Part shown: piece by piece, positions 44,406 through 53,976 of the stretch
Layout: every line of letters begins with the position of its first letter
How positions within the stretch are numbered: position 1 is the stretch's first letter
Source of the DNA: Acidovorax benzenivorans
GTDB lineage: Bacteria > Pseudomonadota > Gammaproteobacteria > Burkholderiales > Burkholderiaceae_C
Direction of reading: 5' to 3'
Assembly (NCBI RefSeq): GCF_028680575.1
Contig: NZ_JAPCKI010000001.1
Span: 473,781-537,780, forward strand
DNA: 64,000 bases
Made by a program: the position numbers and the translations under genes
The notes under the pieces: generated by a model
The model's database searches: none
Seen by the model: only the letters and a program-made list of their open reading frames with translations
Told to the model about the DNA's origin: nothing

Positions 44406-45857
44406 TCAGCGGCCCGCCACCACGTCCCGTGCCGCAAAACGCACACTGAAGCGCGCACCCGGCGGGGTCTGGCCAGGCCGGGCGTCTTCGAGCGTGACCT
44501 CGGCATCGTGCTTGTTGGCGATCTCCCGCACGATGGGCAGGCCCAGGCCGGAGCCGTCGGCCTCGCTGCCCAGGGCGCGGTAGAACGGCTGGAACACCAG
44601 CTCGCGCTCGGCCTCGGGCACGCCGGGGCCCGAGTCTTCGACCTGCAGCAGCAACACCTGGCCAAAGGTGTCGGCGAGCACGCGGGCCGTGACCACGCCG
44701 GGCTTGTCGGGTGTGGAGGGGGTGTAGTTGATGGCGTTGTCCACCAGGTTGCGCACCAGCTCCTTGAGCAGCGTGGGGTTGCCGTCGATCTGCACGCCCG
44801 GCGATCCAGGCTCGGCGCCGTCGTAGCCCAGGTCAATGTGTTTGTCGAGCGCGCGGGGCACCGAGTCGCGCACCACGTCGATCACCAAGCGTGCCAGGTC
44901 GCAGGGCTGGCGCGCAAAACCCACGCCGCTGCCTTCGGCGCGTGCCAGCGCGAGCAGTTGGTTGACGGTGTGCGTGGCGCGGATGCTGGAGCGGCCAATC
45001 TGCTGCAGCGAGCGCTTGAGCTCTTCGGTGCTGGTGCCTTCGCGCTGGGCCAGGTCGGCCTGCATGCGCAGGCCCGCCAGCGGGGTCTTGAGCTGGTGGG
45101 CGGCGTCGGCCAGAAAGCGCTTTTGCGTGGCCAGCGAGTCGTTCAGGCGCGTGAGCAGGTCGTTGACGGACGACACCAGCGGCGCCACTTCGAGCGGCAC
45201 CGTGCGGTCGTCCAGCGGCGAGAGGTCGTCGGGGTTGCGTGCGCGGATGCGCTGCTCCAGCTGGTTGAGCGGCTGGATGCCGCGCGCCAGCGCCAGCCAC
45301 ACCAGCAGCACGGCCAGCGGCAGGATGACGAACTGCGGCAGCATCACGCCCTTGATGATTTCGGTGGCCAGCACGCTGCGCTTTTCGCGCGTCTCGGCCA
45401 CCTGGACCAGCGCCACCGGCGTGTCTTTGAGCGGCAGGCGCACCCAGATATAGGCCACGCGGATGTCGATGCCGCGCATCTCGGCATCGCGCAGCCGCAC
45501 CTCGCCCGACAGGGGGGGCTCGTCGCTGGGGGGCTCAGGCAGCTCGCGCTCGCCTGAGAGGAACTCGCCGCCCGGGCCGATGACCTGGTAGTACACGATG
45601 TCAGAGTCGTCGGCCCGCAGTATCTCGCTGGCGGGCTGGGGCAGGTTGAACTGCGCCTTGTCGCCCACCACGCTGACCAGCTGGGCGAGGGCGTGGGCGT
45701 TGTACTCCAGCGCTCGGTCAAACGGCTTGTTGGCCAGGCCCTGCGCGACCAGCCAGGTCAGCGCCAGGCTCACGGGCCACAGCAGCAGCAACGGCGTGAG
45801 CATCCAGTCGAGGATCTCGCCGAAGAGGGAGCGCTGCTCTCGCTGGAAGATTTTCAA
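44406..45857 (-). CDS. Sensor histidine kinase, TctE-like
   Basis: A 483-residue inner-membrane sensor kinase. Two transmembrane segments (about 20-40 and 175-195) enclose a periplasmic domain of about 130 residues. A HAMP-like linker leads to the phospho-acceptor helix FLADAAHQLKTPLAGLRMQ, with His near 260, followed by NLVDNAINYTP (N box), VEDSGPGVP (G1) and GSGLGLPIVREIA (G2). The layout is that of TctE/QseC. It is partner to the response regulator at 46067-46741, which precedes it in transcription. The stimulus may be a tricarboxylate, judging from the family name only. Confidence 0.9.
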   Translation of the reverse strand: MKIFQREQRSLFGEILDWMLTPLLLLWPVSLALTWLVAQGLANKPFDRALEYNAHALAQLVSVVGDKAQFNLPQPASEILRADDSDIVYYQVIGPGGEFLSGERELPEPPSDEPPLSGEVRLRDAEMRGIDIRVAYIWVRLPLKDTPVALVQVAETREKRSVLATEIIKGVMLPQFVILPLAVLLVWLALARGIQPLNQLEQRIRARNPDDLSPLDDRTVPLEVAPLVSSVNDLLTRLNDSLATQKRFLADAAHQLKTPLAGLRMQADLAQREGTSTEELKRSLQQIGRSSIRATHTVNQLLALARAEGSGVGFARQPCDLARLVIDVVRDSVPRALDKHIDLGYDGAEPGSPGVQIDGNPTLLKELVRNLVDNAINYTPSTPDKPGVVTARVLADTFGQVLLLQVEDSGPGVPEAERELVFQPFYRALGSEADGSGLGLPIVREIANKHDAEVTLEDARPGQTPPGARFSVRFAARDVVAGR

Positions 45858-45872
45858 GGTTTCAAGCCTTTT

Positions 45873-45914
45873 TGGCCTCTAGCGCTTATTCATCAAGCGC
45901 TAGCAGCTATCATT
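45873..45914 (+). repeat. Intergenic palindrome family 1
   Basis: TGGCCTCTAGCGCTTATTCATCAAGCGCTAGCAGCTATCA. A well-preserved copy, here between response-regulator and kinase genes of one operon, so it would be transcribed. Confidence 0.82.
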
Positions 45915-46023
45915 TTTATAACATCGGACTTGAAGGCAACGCCCACCTCTTCCGCCCGCCCCGAAACTGGCGCAGCCGCACACCAGTGCACCTGTGGAAC
46001 TGGCTCCACCAAGCCGCCGAGTG

Positions 46024-46063
46024 CGTCCCCTTGGGAAGAAGGCGCCAAGCGACTCAGGGGGGC
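46024..46063. repeat. Intergenic repeat family 2, after response regulator
   Basis: CGTCCCCTTGGGAAGAAGGC, then GCCAAGCGACTCAGGGGGG. Shorter copy of the element at 37921: the same C-rich start, GAAGGCGCC centre and ACTCAGGGGGG end. It lies four bases after the stop of the gene, as the first copy does. Confidence 0.6.
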
Positions 46064-46066
46064 CTC

Positions 46067-46741
46067 CTATCCAGGGATCTTCTCAAGACAGTAGCCCAGG
46101 CCACGCACGGTGGCGATGCGGATGGGCCCGCCCTCGATCTTCTTGCGCAGGCGGTGGATGTAGACCTCGATGGCGTTGTTGCTCACCTCTTCGCCCCATT
46201 CGCACAGGCGTTCCACCAACTGCTCCTTGCTCACCAGGCGGCCGGCACGCTGCAGCAGCACTTCCAGCAAGCCAAGTTCACGGGCCGACAACTCGATCAT
46301 CTTGCCGTCGATGGTGGCCACGCGGCCGGCCTGGTCGTACACCAGTGGGCCGTGCTTGATGGCGCTGCTGGTGCCGCCCATGCCCCGGCGCGTGAGGGCG
46401 CGCACACGGGCTTCCAGCTCTTGCAGGCTGAAGGGCTTGGCCATGTAGTCGTCGGCGCCAAAGTCCAGGCCCTTCACCCGCTCTTCCACGCTGTCGGCTG
46501 CGGTGAGGATGAGCACCGGCAGTGCGGAGCCCCGGCCGCGCAGCTTTTTGAGCACCTCCAGCCCATGCATCTTGGGCAGGCCCAGGTCCAGGATGAGCAG
46601 GTCGAACTCGTTGTTGGTCATGAGCGCCGCGTCGGCCTCGCTGCCGCTGGCGACATGGTCCACCACGGCGCCCGAGGCGCGCAGCGTGCGCAGCAGGCCA
46701 TCGGCCAGCACCTGGTCGTCTTCGGCAATGAGGATGCGCAT
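46067..46741 (-). CDS. OmpR-family response regulator, TctD-like
   Basis: A 224-residue response regulator. The receiver domain has EDD at 7-9, the phosphorylated Asp in LLILDLGLPKMHG (near 51) and the lysine in DDYMAKPFSLQE. The winged-helix domain spans about 130-220 with IELSARELGLLEVLLQRAGRLVSKEQLVERL and VSNNAIEVYIHRLRKKIEGGPIRIATVRGLGY. It is the regulator for the sensor kinase 209 bases downstream. Repeat elements of both families lie between the two genes, an unusual arrangement for a two-component operon. Confidence 0.92.
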   Translation of the reverse strand: MRILIAEDDQVLADGLLRTLRASGAVVDHVASGSEADAALMTNNEFDLLILDLGLPKMHGLEVLKKLRGRGSALPVLILTAADSVEERVKGLDFGADDYMAKPFSLQELEARVRALTRRGMGGTSSAIKHGPLVYDQAGRVATIDGKMIELSARELGLLEVLLQRAGRLVSKEQLVERLCEWGEEVSNNAIEVYIHRLRKKIEGGPIRIATVRGLGYCLEKIPG

Positions 46742-46795
46742 GCTGGTGTCTCCTGGTGGGTGGCAGCGGTCTGGCGCCGCGCCTGTGGTGCGATT

Positions 46796-47749
46796 TTAGG
46801 CCGTGGCTTTGCCGGCGCGGGGGATGCCCTGCCCAACATTGATCAGCTCTGGCAGCCGCTGCGCCAGCGTGTCGATAACCATGCGCTGCCGTGTGGGCAT
46901 GGACCGTAACTGCGGCCACAGCGCGTGCAGGGGGTAGCCAAAAGGCATGGCTTCTTCAAACACCTGCTCCAGGGTGCCGCTGGCCACAGCGGGTGCGGCC
47001 AACCAGGTGGGCAGGCGCACCAGGCCCATGCCCTCGGTGGCCGCCTGCGCCAGCACTTCGAGGCTGTTGGCGGTAAAGCGCGGGGTGACTTCCAGTTCGA
47101 ACGTTCGGCCACCGGCCCAGGTAAACAGCCAGGGCTTGGCCCAGCCATCACTGCCATACACAACAAACGTGTGTTGATCGCGTGTGTCCGCCAGTTCAGC
47201 GAGGCCTGCGGGCCTGAGATGGGTGGCAAGGTAACCTGCCGAGGCGTACACGCCCATCCATTGGTGGCCCAGCAAACGCGCCGCAAACTGAGTGCTATCG
47301 GGCAACGGGCCGCTGCGGATGGCCAGGTCCAGCCCTTCATCGATCAGGTGTGAAGGGCGGTCGCTGAAGTGCGCCTCAACCACCAGGTGCGGATGCTCGC
47401 ACGCCAGCGCCAGCAGCACAGGCCCCACGCAGCGCCTTCCGATCAGTTCGGGGCAGGTCAGCCGCAGCCGGCCCACCACCTCTTCGCGCCCGGCCTGCAC
47501 CGCAGCTTCAGCCGCATCCAGCTCGTCCAACGCCCGCCGACAGCGCTCGTAATAGCGCTGGCCCTCGTCCGTCAGCGCCTGCGAGCGCGTGGTGCGGTGA
47601 AACAACCGTGCGCCCAGCCGCGATTCAAGCCGCGCCACCCCTTTGCCCACGGCAGATCGCGTGAGGTGCAGCCGTGTGGCGGCCCGGGCAAAACTACCGG
47701 ATTCGACAGCCGCGACAAAGATATCCAGGCCCTGGAGGCGCTCGCTCAT
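46796..47749 (-). CDS. LysR-family transcriptional regulator
   Basis: A 317-residue LysR regulator. The helix-turn-helix is GSFARAATRLHLTRSAVGKGVARLESRLGARLF (about 17-49). The effector domain is of the CrgA-like kind (VVEAHFSDRPSHLIDEGLDLAIR and similar). It is divergent from a quinone-oxidoreductase gene; LysR proteins in this setting commonly control the neighbour. The intergenic stretch of 135 bases has the needed room for a shared operator, but I saw no clear binding motif. Confidence 0.9.
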   Translation of the reverse strand: MSERLQGLDIFVAAVESGSFARAATRLHLTRSAVGKGVARLESRLGARLFHRTTRSQALTDEGQRYYERCRRALDELDAAEAAVQAGREEVVGRLRLTCPELIGRRCVGPVLLALACEHPHLVVEAHFSDRPSHLIDEGLDLAIRSGPLPDSTQFAARLLGHQWMGVYASAGYLATHLRPAGLAELADTRDQHTFVVYGSDGWAKPWLFTWAGGRTFELEVTPRFTANSLEVLAQAATEGMGLVRLPTWLAAPAVASGTLEQVFEEAMPFGYPLHALWPQLRSMPTRQRMVIDTLAQRLPELINVGQGIPRAGKATA

Positions 47750-47884
47750 GGAAGACTGCTTTCTGCTTCGTTGTGTGACACTGGTGAATTTTTGGAACCA
47801 ATCAGAGGAAAATTATCCGTCACAAAGCCTTGTTTATCACCAATACCATCGGCTCTGTCTATTTCTCTACGGAACACACAGGCC

Positions 47885-48904
47885 ATGACACCCCTTCCCC
47901 CCCACTTGATGCGCTGGCAACTGGCAGGCGTTGGTGCGCAGCACCTCGAATATGTTGAAGCCCCCATGCCCAGCCCCACGGGCCACGAGGTGCTGGTGCG
48001 GGTGGACGCTGTCTCACTCAATTACCGCGACCAGTTGGTAATCGACAACCAGTACGGCATGGGCGCTGCTCTCCCGTTTACCCCCGGCTCTGACATGGCG
48101 GGGCAGGTGGTGGCGACGGGCCCGGACGTGCACCGCTGGAAGAGCGGCCAGGCTGTCATCAGCACCTTCACCGCGGGTTGGCTGGACGGCCAAGCCCCTG
48201 CAGACGCCATGCCACTGGGCGTGCCGGGCCCAGGCGTGCTGGCTACCCACGTGCTGGTGCACGAGGATTGGCTGGTGGCCGCGCCGACAACGCTGGATGC
48301 CGCCGCCGCCAGCACCTTGCCGTGCGCCGGGCTCACGGCCTGGATGGCGCTGGTAGAGAACGGTGGCCTGCGGGCGGGCCAGACAGTGCTGGTGCACGGC
48401 ACCGGCGGCGTGGCGCTGTTCGGTGTTCAGGTTGCGCGCCTGCACGGCGCCCAGGTGTACGTAACCAGCGGAAGCCCTGAGAAGACATCGGCGGTGCTGG
48501 CGCTGGGCGCCACTCAGGTGCTGCCGCGCTCAGGCCCGTGGCCCGCTGAGTTGCTGACGCTGACAGGCGGCCGCGGGGTGGACCACGTGCTGGAAACCGC
48601 AGGGGGCGCAACGCTGGACCAGTCGCTGCAGGCGCTGGCGCAGGGCGGTCATGTGGCCTATATCGGCGTGATGGAGGGCGTGGGTTTTTCCGGGTCAGGC
48701 TTTGACCTGATCAGCAAGCGAGCACGCGTGCAGGGGGTGAGTGTGGGGCACCGGCGTGCGCTGCAGGACCTGGTACGTGCTGTCGACGCTGGCGGTTTGC
48801 AGCCCGTGATTGCGGCCCGTTACCCGGCGGCCGCTTTGCACGAGGCTCTTGCGCACTTGGCGCGCGGGCCGCTGGGCAAGGTCGTGGTGACGTTCTCGCA
48901 ATAA
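47885..48904 (+). CDS. Zinc-independent alcohol dehydrogenase / quinone oxidoreductase
   Basis: A 339-residue MDR-superfamily NADPH oxidoreductase. The start MTPLPPHLMRWQLAG at 47885 is followed by VDAVSLNYRDQLVIDNQYG, PFTPGSDMAGQVVATG, and the nucleotide loop VLVHGTGGVALFGVQVARLHGAQVYVTSGS (near 171-200). The lack of the catalytic-zinc cysteine and the HGTGGVA loop point to the quinone-oxidoreductase side of the family. It is divergent from a LysR gene that probably regulates it. The natural substrate is unknown. Confidence 0.88.
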   Translation: MTPLPPHLMRWQLAGVGAQHLEYVEAPMPSPTGHEVLVRVDAVSLNYRDQLVIDNQYGMGAALPFTPGSDMAGQVVATGPDVHRWKSGQAVISTFTAGWLDGQAPADAMPLGVPGPGVLATHVLVHEDWLVAAPTTLDAAAASTLPCAGLTAWMALVENGGLRAGQTVLVHGTGGVALFGVQVARLHGAQVYVTSGSPEKTSAVLALGATQVLPRSGPWPAELLTLTGGRGVDHVLETAGGATLDQSLQALAQGGHVAYIGVMEGVGFSGSGFDLISKRARVQGVSVGHRRALQDLVRAVDAGGLQPVIAARYPAAALHEALAHLARGPLGKVVVTFSQ

Positions 48905-48961
48905 CTGCGCCGTACGGAGGCCGCGCAGACCAGGGCGGCCTGCGGCGGTCTGCGTTTGCCG

Positions 48962-49894
48962 TCAGCGCGGGTCGATCACGAGCAGCTTGTGCACCAGGCT
49001 TGTCAGGTCGGCCTGCAGGCGGGCCATGCCCTCGGGCACCTGCGCCAGGGTGCGCTCGTCCATGTAGAGCTTGCGGTTGATCTCGACCTGGATGCTGTGC
49101 CGGTGCTGCGCAGGGTTGCCGTAGCGGCGCACCAGCTCCACGCCCTTGTAGGGGTGGTTGTATTCGACGCTGTAGCCGCATGCACGCAGGTGTTCGCAGA
49201 TCAGCGCCGACAGCGCTGGGCTGGCCGTGGTGCCGTCGCGGTCGCCCACCACAAAGTCGGCGTGTTCCAGGCCCGGAAATTCGGTGGCGAAGCGCCCGGC
49301 CACGGCGGGCATGGAGTGGCAGTTGATGTGAATGCTGTAGCCGTGGCGCGCATGGGCGGTATCAATGGCCTGCGCCACGGCGGCGTGGTAGGGGCGCCAG
49401 CAGCGGTCGATGCGGGCCCGCACCTCGGCCACCGTGAGCTGGCGTTGGTAGATGGGCTCGCCCTCGTCGGTGAACTTCCAGATCAGGCCCTTGCCCAGGC
49501 GCACCTTGCTGAGCACCTTGGGGTCGGCGGAGATGGGGTCGGTCCAGGCGCCGTCGAGCAGGCTGGTGTCCAACTCGGTGGTGTCGCGGTTGGCGTCCAG
49601 GTAAATGCGGGGGAAGTGGGCTTCGACCCAGGCCACGCCGAGTGCGGGGGCAAAGGCGTAGATCTTCTCGACGTGGGTGTCTTCGGCCCGGCGCAGCGTG
49701 GCCAGGTCGAGGGCAGAACCAAAGTCTGCGGGGTACTGGGTGCCGCTGTGGGGAGAGTCGAGCACCAGCGGTGTGTTGCCGGGCACCGCAGTGACGGTAG
49801 CGGGTGATGGTGGAGTGGCAAGTCCGGGCGAGCCGGTGACGCCGGGTTGGGCTTGCTGAAAGCGGCGGTGGATCAGTTTCAAGGCTGCATGCAT
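48962..49894 (-). CDS. N-formylglutamate amidohydrolase family protein
   Basis: A 310-residue enzyme of the N-formylglutamate deformylase family, which ends one branch of histidine breakdown. LVLDSPHSGTQYPADFGS (about 45-62) carries the first metal-binding region, RRAEDTHVEKIYAFA the second, and YSIHINCHSMP the further His. The start at 49894 gives MHAALKLIHRRFQQAQPG, preferred over a Met 40 codons upstream. No other hut gene is nearby, so the true substrate could be a related N-acyl amino acid. It stands as a single gene. Confidence 0.87.
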   Translation of the reverse strand: MHAALKLIHRRFQQAQPGVTGSPGLATPPSPATVTAVPGNTPLVLDSPHSGTQYPADFGSALDLATLRRAEDTHVEKIYAFAPALGVAWVEAHFPRIYLDANRDTTELDTSLLDGAWTDPISADPKVLSKVRLGKGLIWKFTDEGEPIYQRQLTVAEVRARIDRCWRPYHAAVAQAIDTAHARHGYSIHINCHSMPAVAGRFATEFPGLEHADFVVGDRDGTTASPALSALICEHLRACGYSVEYNHPYKGVELVRRYGNPAQHRHSIQVEINRKLYMDERTLAQVPEGMARLQADLTSLVHKLLVIDPR

Positions 49895-50056
49895 AGGCAG
49901 AGTGTGCGCAAAGGAGGGCGGCTGGCCTAGCCGCCCAGACCGGGATGTGACTATGGTTATCCCTGAGACCTTGAACAGGCTCAGGAAGCAGGGGTGCCTG
50001 CGTCGTCTCACCATCCCAGCTGTGGCCGCCCCAGGCCTGGGGCCTGGGGAATCTGG

Positions 50057-51022
50057 TCAGTCGAGCACCACCTTGGCGTAGGCCGCCACGCGCTTCATCT
50101 TGTCGATCTCGCTGGCGATCTGGGCCGTGAACTCCTTGGACGTGGTGCCCGAGGGGTAGAGGCCCTGGCCCGCCAGGCGTTCGCGTACGGCGGGCTCCTT
50201 GAGGGCTTGGGCGACTGCTTGCTGGATGCGATCCACCGCCGCTGCAGGGGTGCCGACAGGCGCCACCAAGCCAAACCACGACGGTTCGTTGGCCTGCTTG
50301 TAGCCCAGCTCGCCGTAGGTGGGCACATCGGGCAGCACGTCCAGGCGCGCTGGCCAGGACACGGCCAGCGCCTTGAGCTTGCCCGACTTGACGTGCGGGA
50401 GCGACGAAGCCACCTGGTCAAAATACACCGCCACCTGGCCTGCCAGCACATCGTTGATGGCCGGGCCTGCACCACGGTAGGGGATGTGCACCATGGAGGT
50501 GCCGGTGCTGCTCTTGAACAGCTCGCCCCACATGTGGCCGATGGTCCCGTTGCCGGGGGTGGCGTACGACACCTTGCCGGGGTTGGCCTTGAGGTATTTC
50601 ACGAGGTCGGCAAAGTCCTTGACGGGCAGCGTGGCGGGGTTGATCACGATGACGCCCGGCGCCTTCACGATCTCGGTCACGCCCACAAAGTCTTTGGTGG
50701 GGTGGTAGGGCAGTTTGCTGTACACGGCGGGGTTCACACCGTGGGTGGACAGCGTGGCCACACCAATGGTGAGGCCGTCCGCCGGGGCGCGCGCTACTTC
50801 GGCCATACCGATGGAGCCGCCTGCGCCGCCCCGGTTTTCCAGCACCACGGGCTGCTTGAGGATGCGGGCCAGCGACTCTTGCAGGCTGCGGGCTGTGATG
50901 TCGGTTGCTCCCCCGGGCGGGAAGGGAACGATGATGCGCAGGGGCTTGCCCTCTTGCGCTAAAGACATTCCGGGAGCGAAAGATACGGCGGCCAGCGCTG
51001 AGAGCAGTTGACGGCGTTGCAT
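50057..51022 (-). CDS. Bug-family tricarboxylate-transporter substrate-binding protein
   Basis: A 321-residue periplasmic binding protein of the Bug (TctC) family, very common in Burkholderiales. MQRRQLLSALAAVSFAPGMSLAQE is the signal peptide; the mature part has IIVPFPPGGATDITAR, RGGAGGSIGMAEVARAPADG and HVPYRGAGPA-like HIPYRGAGPAINDVLAGQV, the carboxylate-gripping motifs. The ligand is a small carboxylate that cannot be named. The AGGAG eight bases before the Met at 51022 sets the start. No TctAB membrane genes lie nearby, as is usual for Bug proteins. Divergent from a LysR gene that likely controls it. Confidence 0.92.
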   Translation of the reverse strand: MQRRQLLSALAAVSFAPGMSLAQEGKPLRIIVPFPPGGATDITARSLQESLARILKQPVVLENRGGAGGSIGMAEVARAPADGLTIGVATLSTHGVNPAVYSKLPYHPTKDFVGVTEIVKAPGVIVINPATLPVKDFADLVKYLKANPGKVSYATPGNGTIGHMWGELFKSSTGTSMVHIPYRGAGPAINDVLAGQVAVYFDQVASSLPHVKSGKLKALAVSWPARLDVLPDVPTYGELGYKQANEPSWFGLVAPVGTPAAAVDRIQQAVAQALKEPAVRERLAGQGLYPSGTTSKEFTAQIASEIDKMKRVAAYAKVVLD

Positions 51023-51097
51023 GGGCATTTCTCCTATGAGTTGCATTGAGGTTAATGGATTCAATGCGCTCTACCAAGCAATGGATATGCCTGATAA

Positions 51098-51114
51098 CAT
51101 TCCTATTTGGAATG
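51098..51114. promoter_or_regulatory. Palindrome before LysR gene
   Basis: CATTCC-TATTT-GGAATG, perfect six-base arms, 15 bases upstream of the LysR start and in the divergent gap with the Bug gene. It is a possible autoregulatory operator. The short arms make it a weak case. Confidence 0.4.
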
Positions 51115-51129
51115 ATTTGATTACTTACT

Positions 51130-52077
51130 ATGTCGTCACTTCGCCGTCTTTCTCCACCGCTGCATTTGCTGCGAGCGTTTTCCACGGTGACGCGGTTCGG
51201 CGGAGTGTCCCGCGCGGCCGAGGCCCTGCACCTCACACAAAGTGCGGTCAGCAAACAGATCAAGGAGCTGGAGGGCTGGGTGGGCGTGCCGCTGTTCGAG
51301 CGCAGCCGCAAGCGCCTGGCGCTCACCCCCGCCGGCGAGCGCTATGAAAAGGCGGTGCGCGGCGTGCTGGCGCAGCTGGAGGCGGCCACGCTGGAGTTGA
51401 TCACCAGCGATGACGGCGGTGGCGCACTGCACCTGTCCAGCCTGCCCACGTTTGCGGCCAAGTGGCTCATCCCGCGCCTGCCGCAGTTCCAGCAGCAGCA
51501 CCCGCAAATCACGCTGCACTTTGTGCCCTATGTGCACAGTTACGACTTCACCCGTCCCGAGCTGGACTGCGCCATCCTGTTCGGCGACGGCCACTGGCCC
51601 GGCGCGCATGCCCACCACATCACGGGCAACGACGTGGCGCTGATCGCCCCGCGCACCAAGGTGGCCGACTGGCCCATCCACACCCCGCGCGACGTGGCGC
51701 GCTACACGCTGCTGCGCCACGTGACCGTGCCCGAGGCGTGGTTGCGCTGGAGCGAGACGCACGGGGTGGAGGCCCTCATCGACCCGCTGGCCGGGCCGCA
51801 GTTCGACCAGTTCCAGACCATGATCCGCGCCGTGATGGCGGGCATGGGCCTGGCGCTGGTGCCACGCTGCCTGGTGCAGGATGAAATCACGGCGGGCCTG
51901 GTGCGCGAGCCCCTGCCCGATGCCGACCTGCGCGGCGGTTACCGGAGCGATGTGGGCTACTGGTTCTGCTATCCCGAAGGGCGTACGCAGCTGCACGCGC
52001 TGCAGTGCTTTCGTCAATGGCTGCTGGCGTGCGCCGAGCCAGTGGCGGCTCAGGCGCCAGTGTCGCCGCCCGCGTAG
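51130..52077 (+). CDS. LysR-family transcriptional regulator, GcvA-like
   Basis: A 315-residue LysR regulator. The DNA-binding part is RFGGVSRAAEALHLTQSAVSKQIKELEGWVGVPLFER (about 22-58), of the GcvA-like subgroup, with its typical PPLHLLRAF start. The effector domain is full length. It is divergent from the Bug-protein gene. Its last 28 bases overlap the convergent MarR gene. Confidence 0.9.
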   Translation: MSSLRRLSPPLHLLRAFSTVTRFGGVSRAAEALHLTQSAVSKQIKELEGWVGVPLFERSRKRLALTPAGERYEKAVRGVLAQLEAATLELITSDDGGGALHLSSLPTFAAKWLIPRLPQFQQQHPQITLHFVPYVHSYDFTRPELDCAILFGDGHWPGAHAHHITGNDVALIAPRTKVADWPIHTPRDVARYTLLRHVTVPEAWLRWSETHGVEALIDPLAGPQFDQFQTMIRAVMAGMGLALVPRCLVQDEITAGLVREPLPDADLRGGYRSDVGYWFCYPEGRTQLHALQCFRQWLLACAEPVAAQAPVSPPA

Positions 52078-52571
52078 GCCTCCAGCCCGATGGCCACCAC
52101 GGTGGCCACGTCATTACCCACCTCGGCGCGAAACTCTTCCTCGGCCTGCGCCACCGCGTCCCGGAACGCCTGCAGCCACGCCAGGCCGGTGGGCGTAAAA
52201 CACACGCGGCGCGCCCGCGCATCCAGCGCGTCGGCCTGGCGCGTTACCAGCCCCCAGGCCTCGCACTGGTCCACCAGGTTGGCCATGGCCTGCTTGGTAA
52301 TGCCCGCGCGCTGGGCCAGGTCGGTCAGCCGGTCGCCCTGCAAGGCCAGGTGCCGGGTGATGTGCACATGCGCGGCCGTCACCTGGTCGCGCGCTGCCAG
52401 GTTGGACAGCGCCAGTGGCACCTCCACATTGCGCGCCATGAGCTGCAGCACCCGCGCGTCGAAACGGCGCAATGCACTGCCCATCAGGCGGCCCAGGTGG
52501 GTTTGGCGCCAGCGGTCATCGGCGCCCGGCAGTGGCGTGGCGGAGGGGGTGGCTGGAGAAAAATCGGCCAT
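52050..52571 (-). CDS. MarR-family transcriptional regulator
   Basis: A 173-residue regulator with the MarR winged helix: VTAAHVHITRHLALQGDRLTDLAQRAGITKQAMANLVDQCEAWGLVTRQADALDARARRVCFTPTGLAWLQAF, seen as helix 3-4 (ITKQAMANLVDQ) and the beta-wing (RQADALDARARRVCFT). MarR proteins bind small aromatic ligands and release DNA. The start at 52571 lies 63 bases before the recA LexA-box region, and it reads away from recA, so the two genes share the gap. Its targets are unknown. Confidence 0.87.
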   Translation of the reverse strand: MADFSPATPSATPLPGADDRWRQTHLGRLMGSALRRFDARVLQLMARNVEVPLALSNLAARDQVTAAHVHITRHLALQGDRLTDLAQRAGITKQAMANLVDQCEAWGLVTRQADALDARARRVCFTPTGLAWLQAFRDAVAQAEEEFRAEVGNDVATVVAIGLEAYAGGDTGA

Positions 52572-52604
52572 GCGATATTGTCAGGCAAACTGACTAAAAA
52601 TCGC

Positions 52605-52632
52605 TTTGTCTCGATTCCATTGCTCGCATAAA
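52605..52632 (+). promoter_or_regulatory. recA: recA promoter, probable
   Basis: TTGTCT at 52605 and CATAAA at 52627, 16 bases apart. The -10 lies just before the LexA-box-like site at 52634, an arrangement typical for SOS genes. Spacing and match are fair, not strong. Confidence 0.5.
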
Positions 52633-52633
52633 C

Positions 52634-52653
52634 TACTGTTCAAGCATCCAGCC
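52634..52653 (+). promoter_or_regulatory. recA: LexA-box-like site before recA
   Basis: TACTGTTCAAGCATCCAGCC contains CTG-N10-CAG, the conserved core of the proteobacterial LexA box, with the left half TACTGT intact. It is 58 bases before the recA start. Binding by LexA would make recA an SOS gene here, as in relatives. Confidence 0.65.
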
Positions 52654-52711
52654 TGTGATTAACCGCAGAGCGATGCAAGCATCCAACCTGTTGTTTTTCA
52701 AGGAGTTTCTC

Positions 52712-53788
<1,077 letters not shown>

Positions 53789-53813
53789 GCCGAGTGGATC
53801 GCAGTTTCACCAA

Positions 53814-53891
53814 AACAAGGTGCGCGAAGGCCTGGGCATTGCGTTGCTGCCTGGCGCACTGCAGGCCCCGGTGGCGGCTGCGGGCGAGTGA
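53814..53891 (+). repeat. Duplicate of the recA 3' end
   Basis: This 78-base piece would read NKVREGLGIALLPGALQAPV..GE-stop. The last 78 bases of recA (53711-53788) read [23 protein letters not shown]-stop. Both are 25 codons plus a stop, and 14 of the first 16 residues are the same. Many differences are at third positions. The copies are 103 bases apart, so the second is out of recA's frame and has no start of its own. Confidence 0.8.
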
Positions 53892-53920
53892 TCTCCAGTC
53901 TTTGAAGCCAAAGAACCCGC

Positions 53921-53966
53921 AGGCGCATGTTCCATATGCGCCTGCAGCTATTAAAATTATAGCGAT
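53921..53966 (+). repeat. Intergenic palindrome family 1, variant
   Basis: AGGCGCAT-GTTCCAT-ATGCGCCT followed by GCAGCTATTAAAATTATAG. It has an eight-base perfect stem and the family tail, but a different stem sequence. It lies just before recX. Confidence 0.55.
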
Positions 53967-53976
53967 TTGATTTGCG

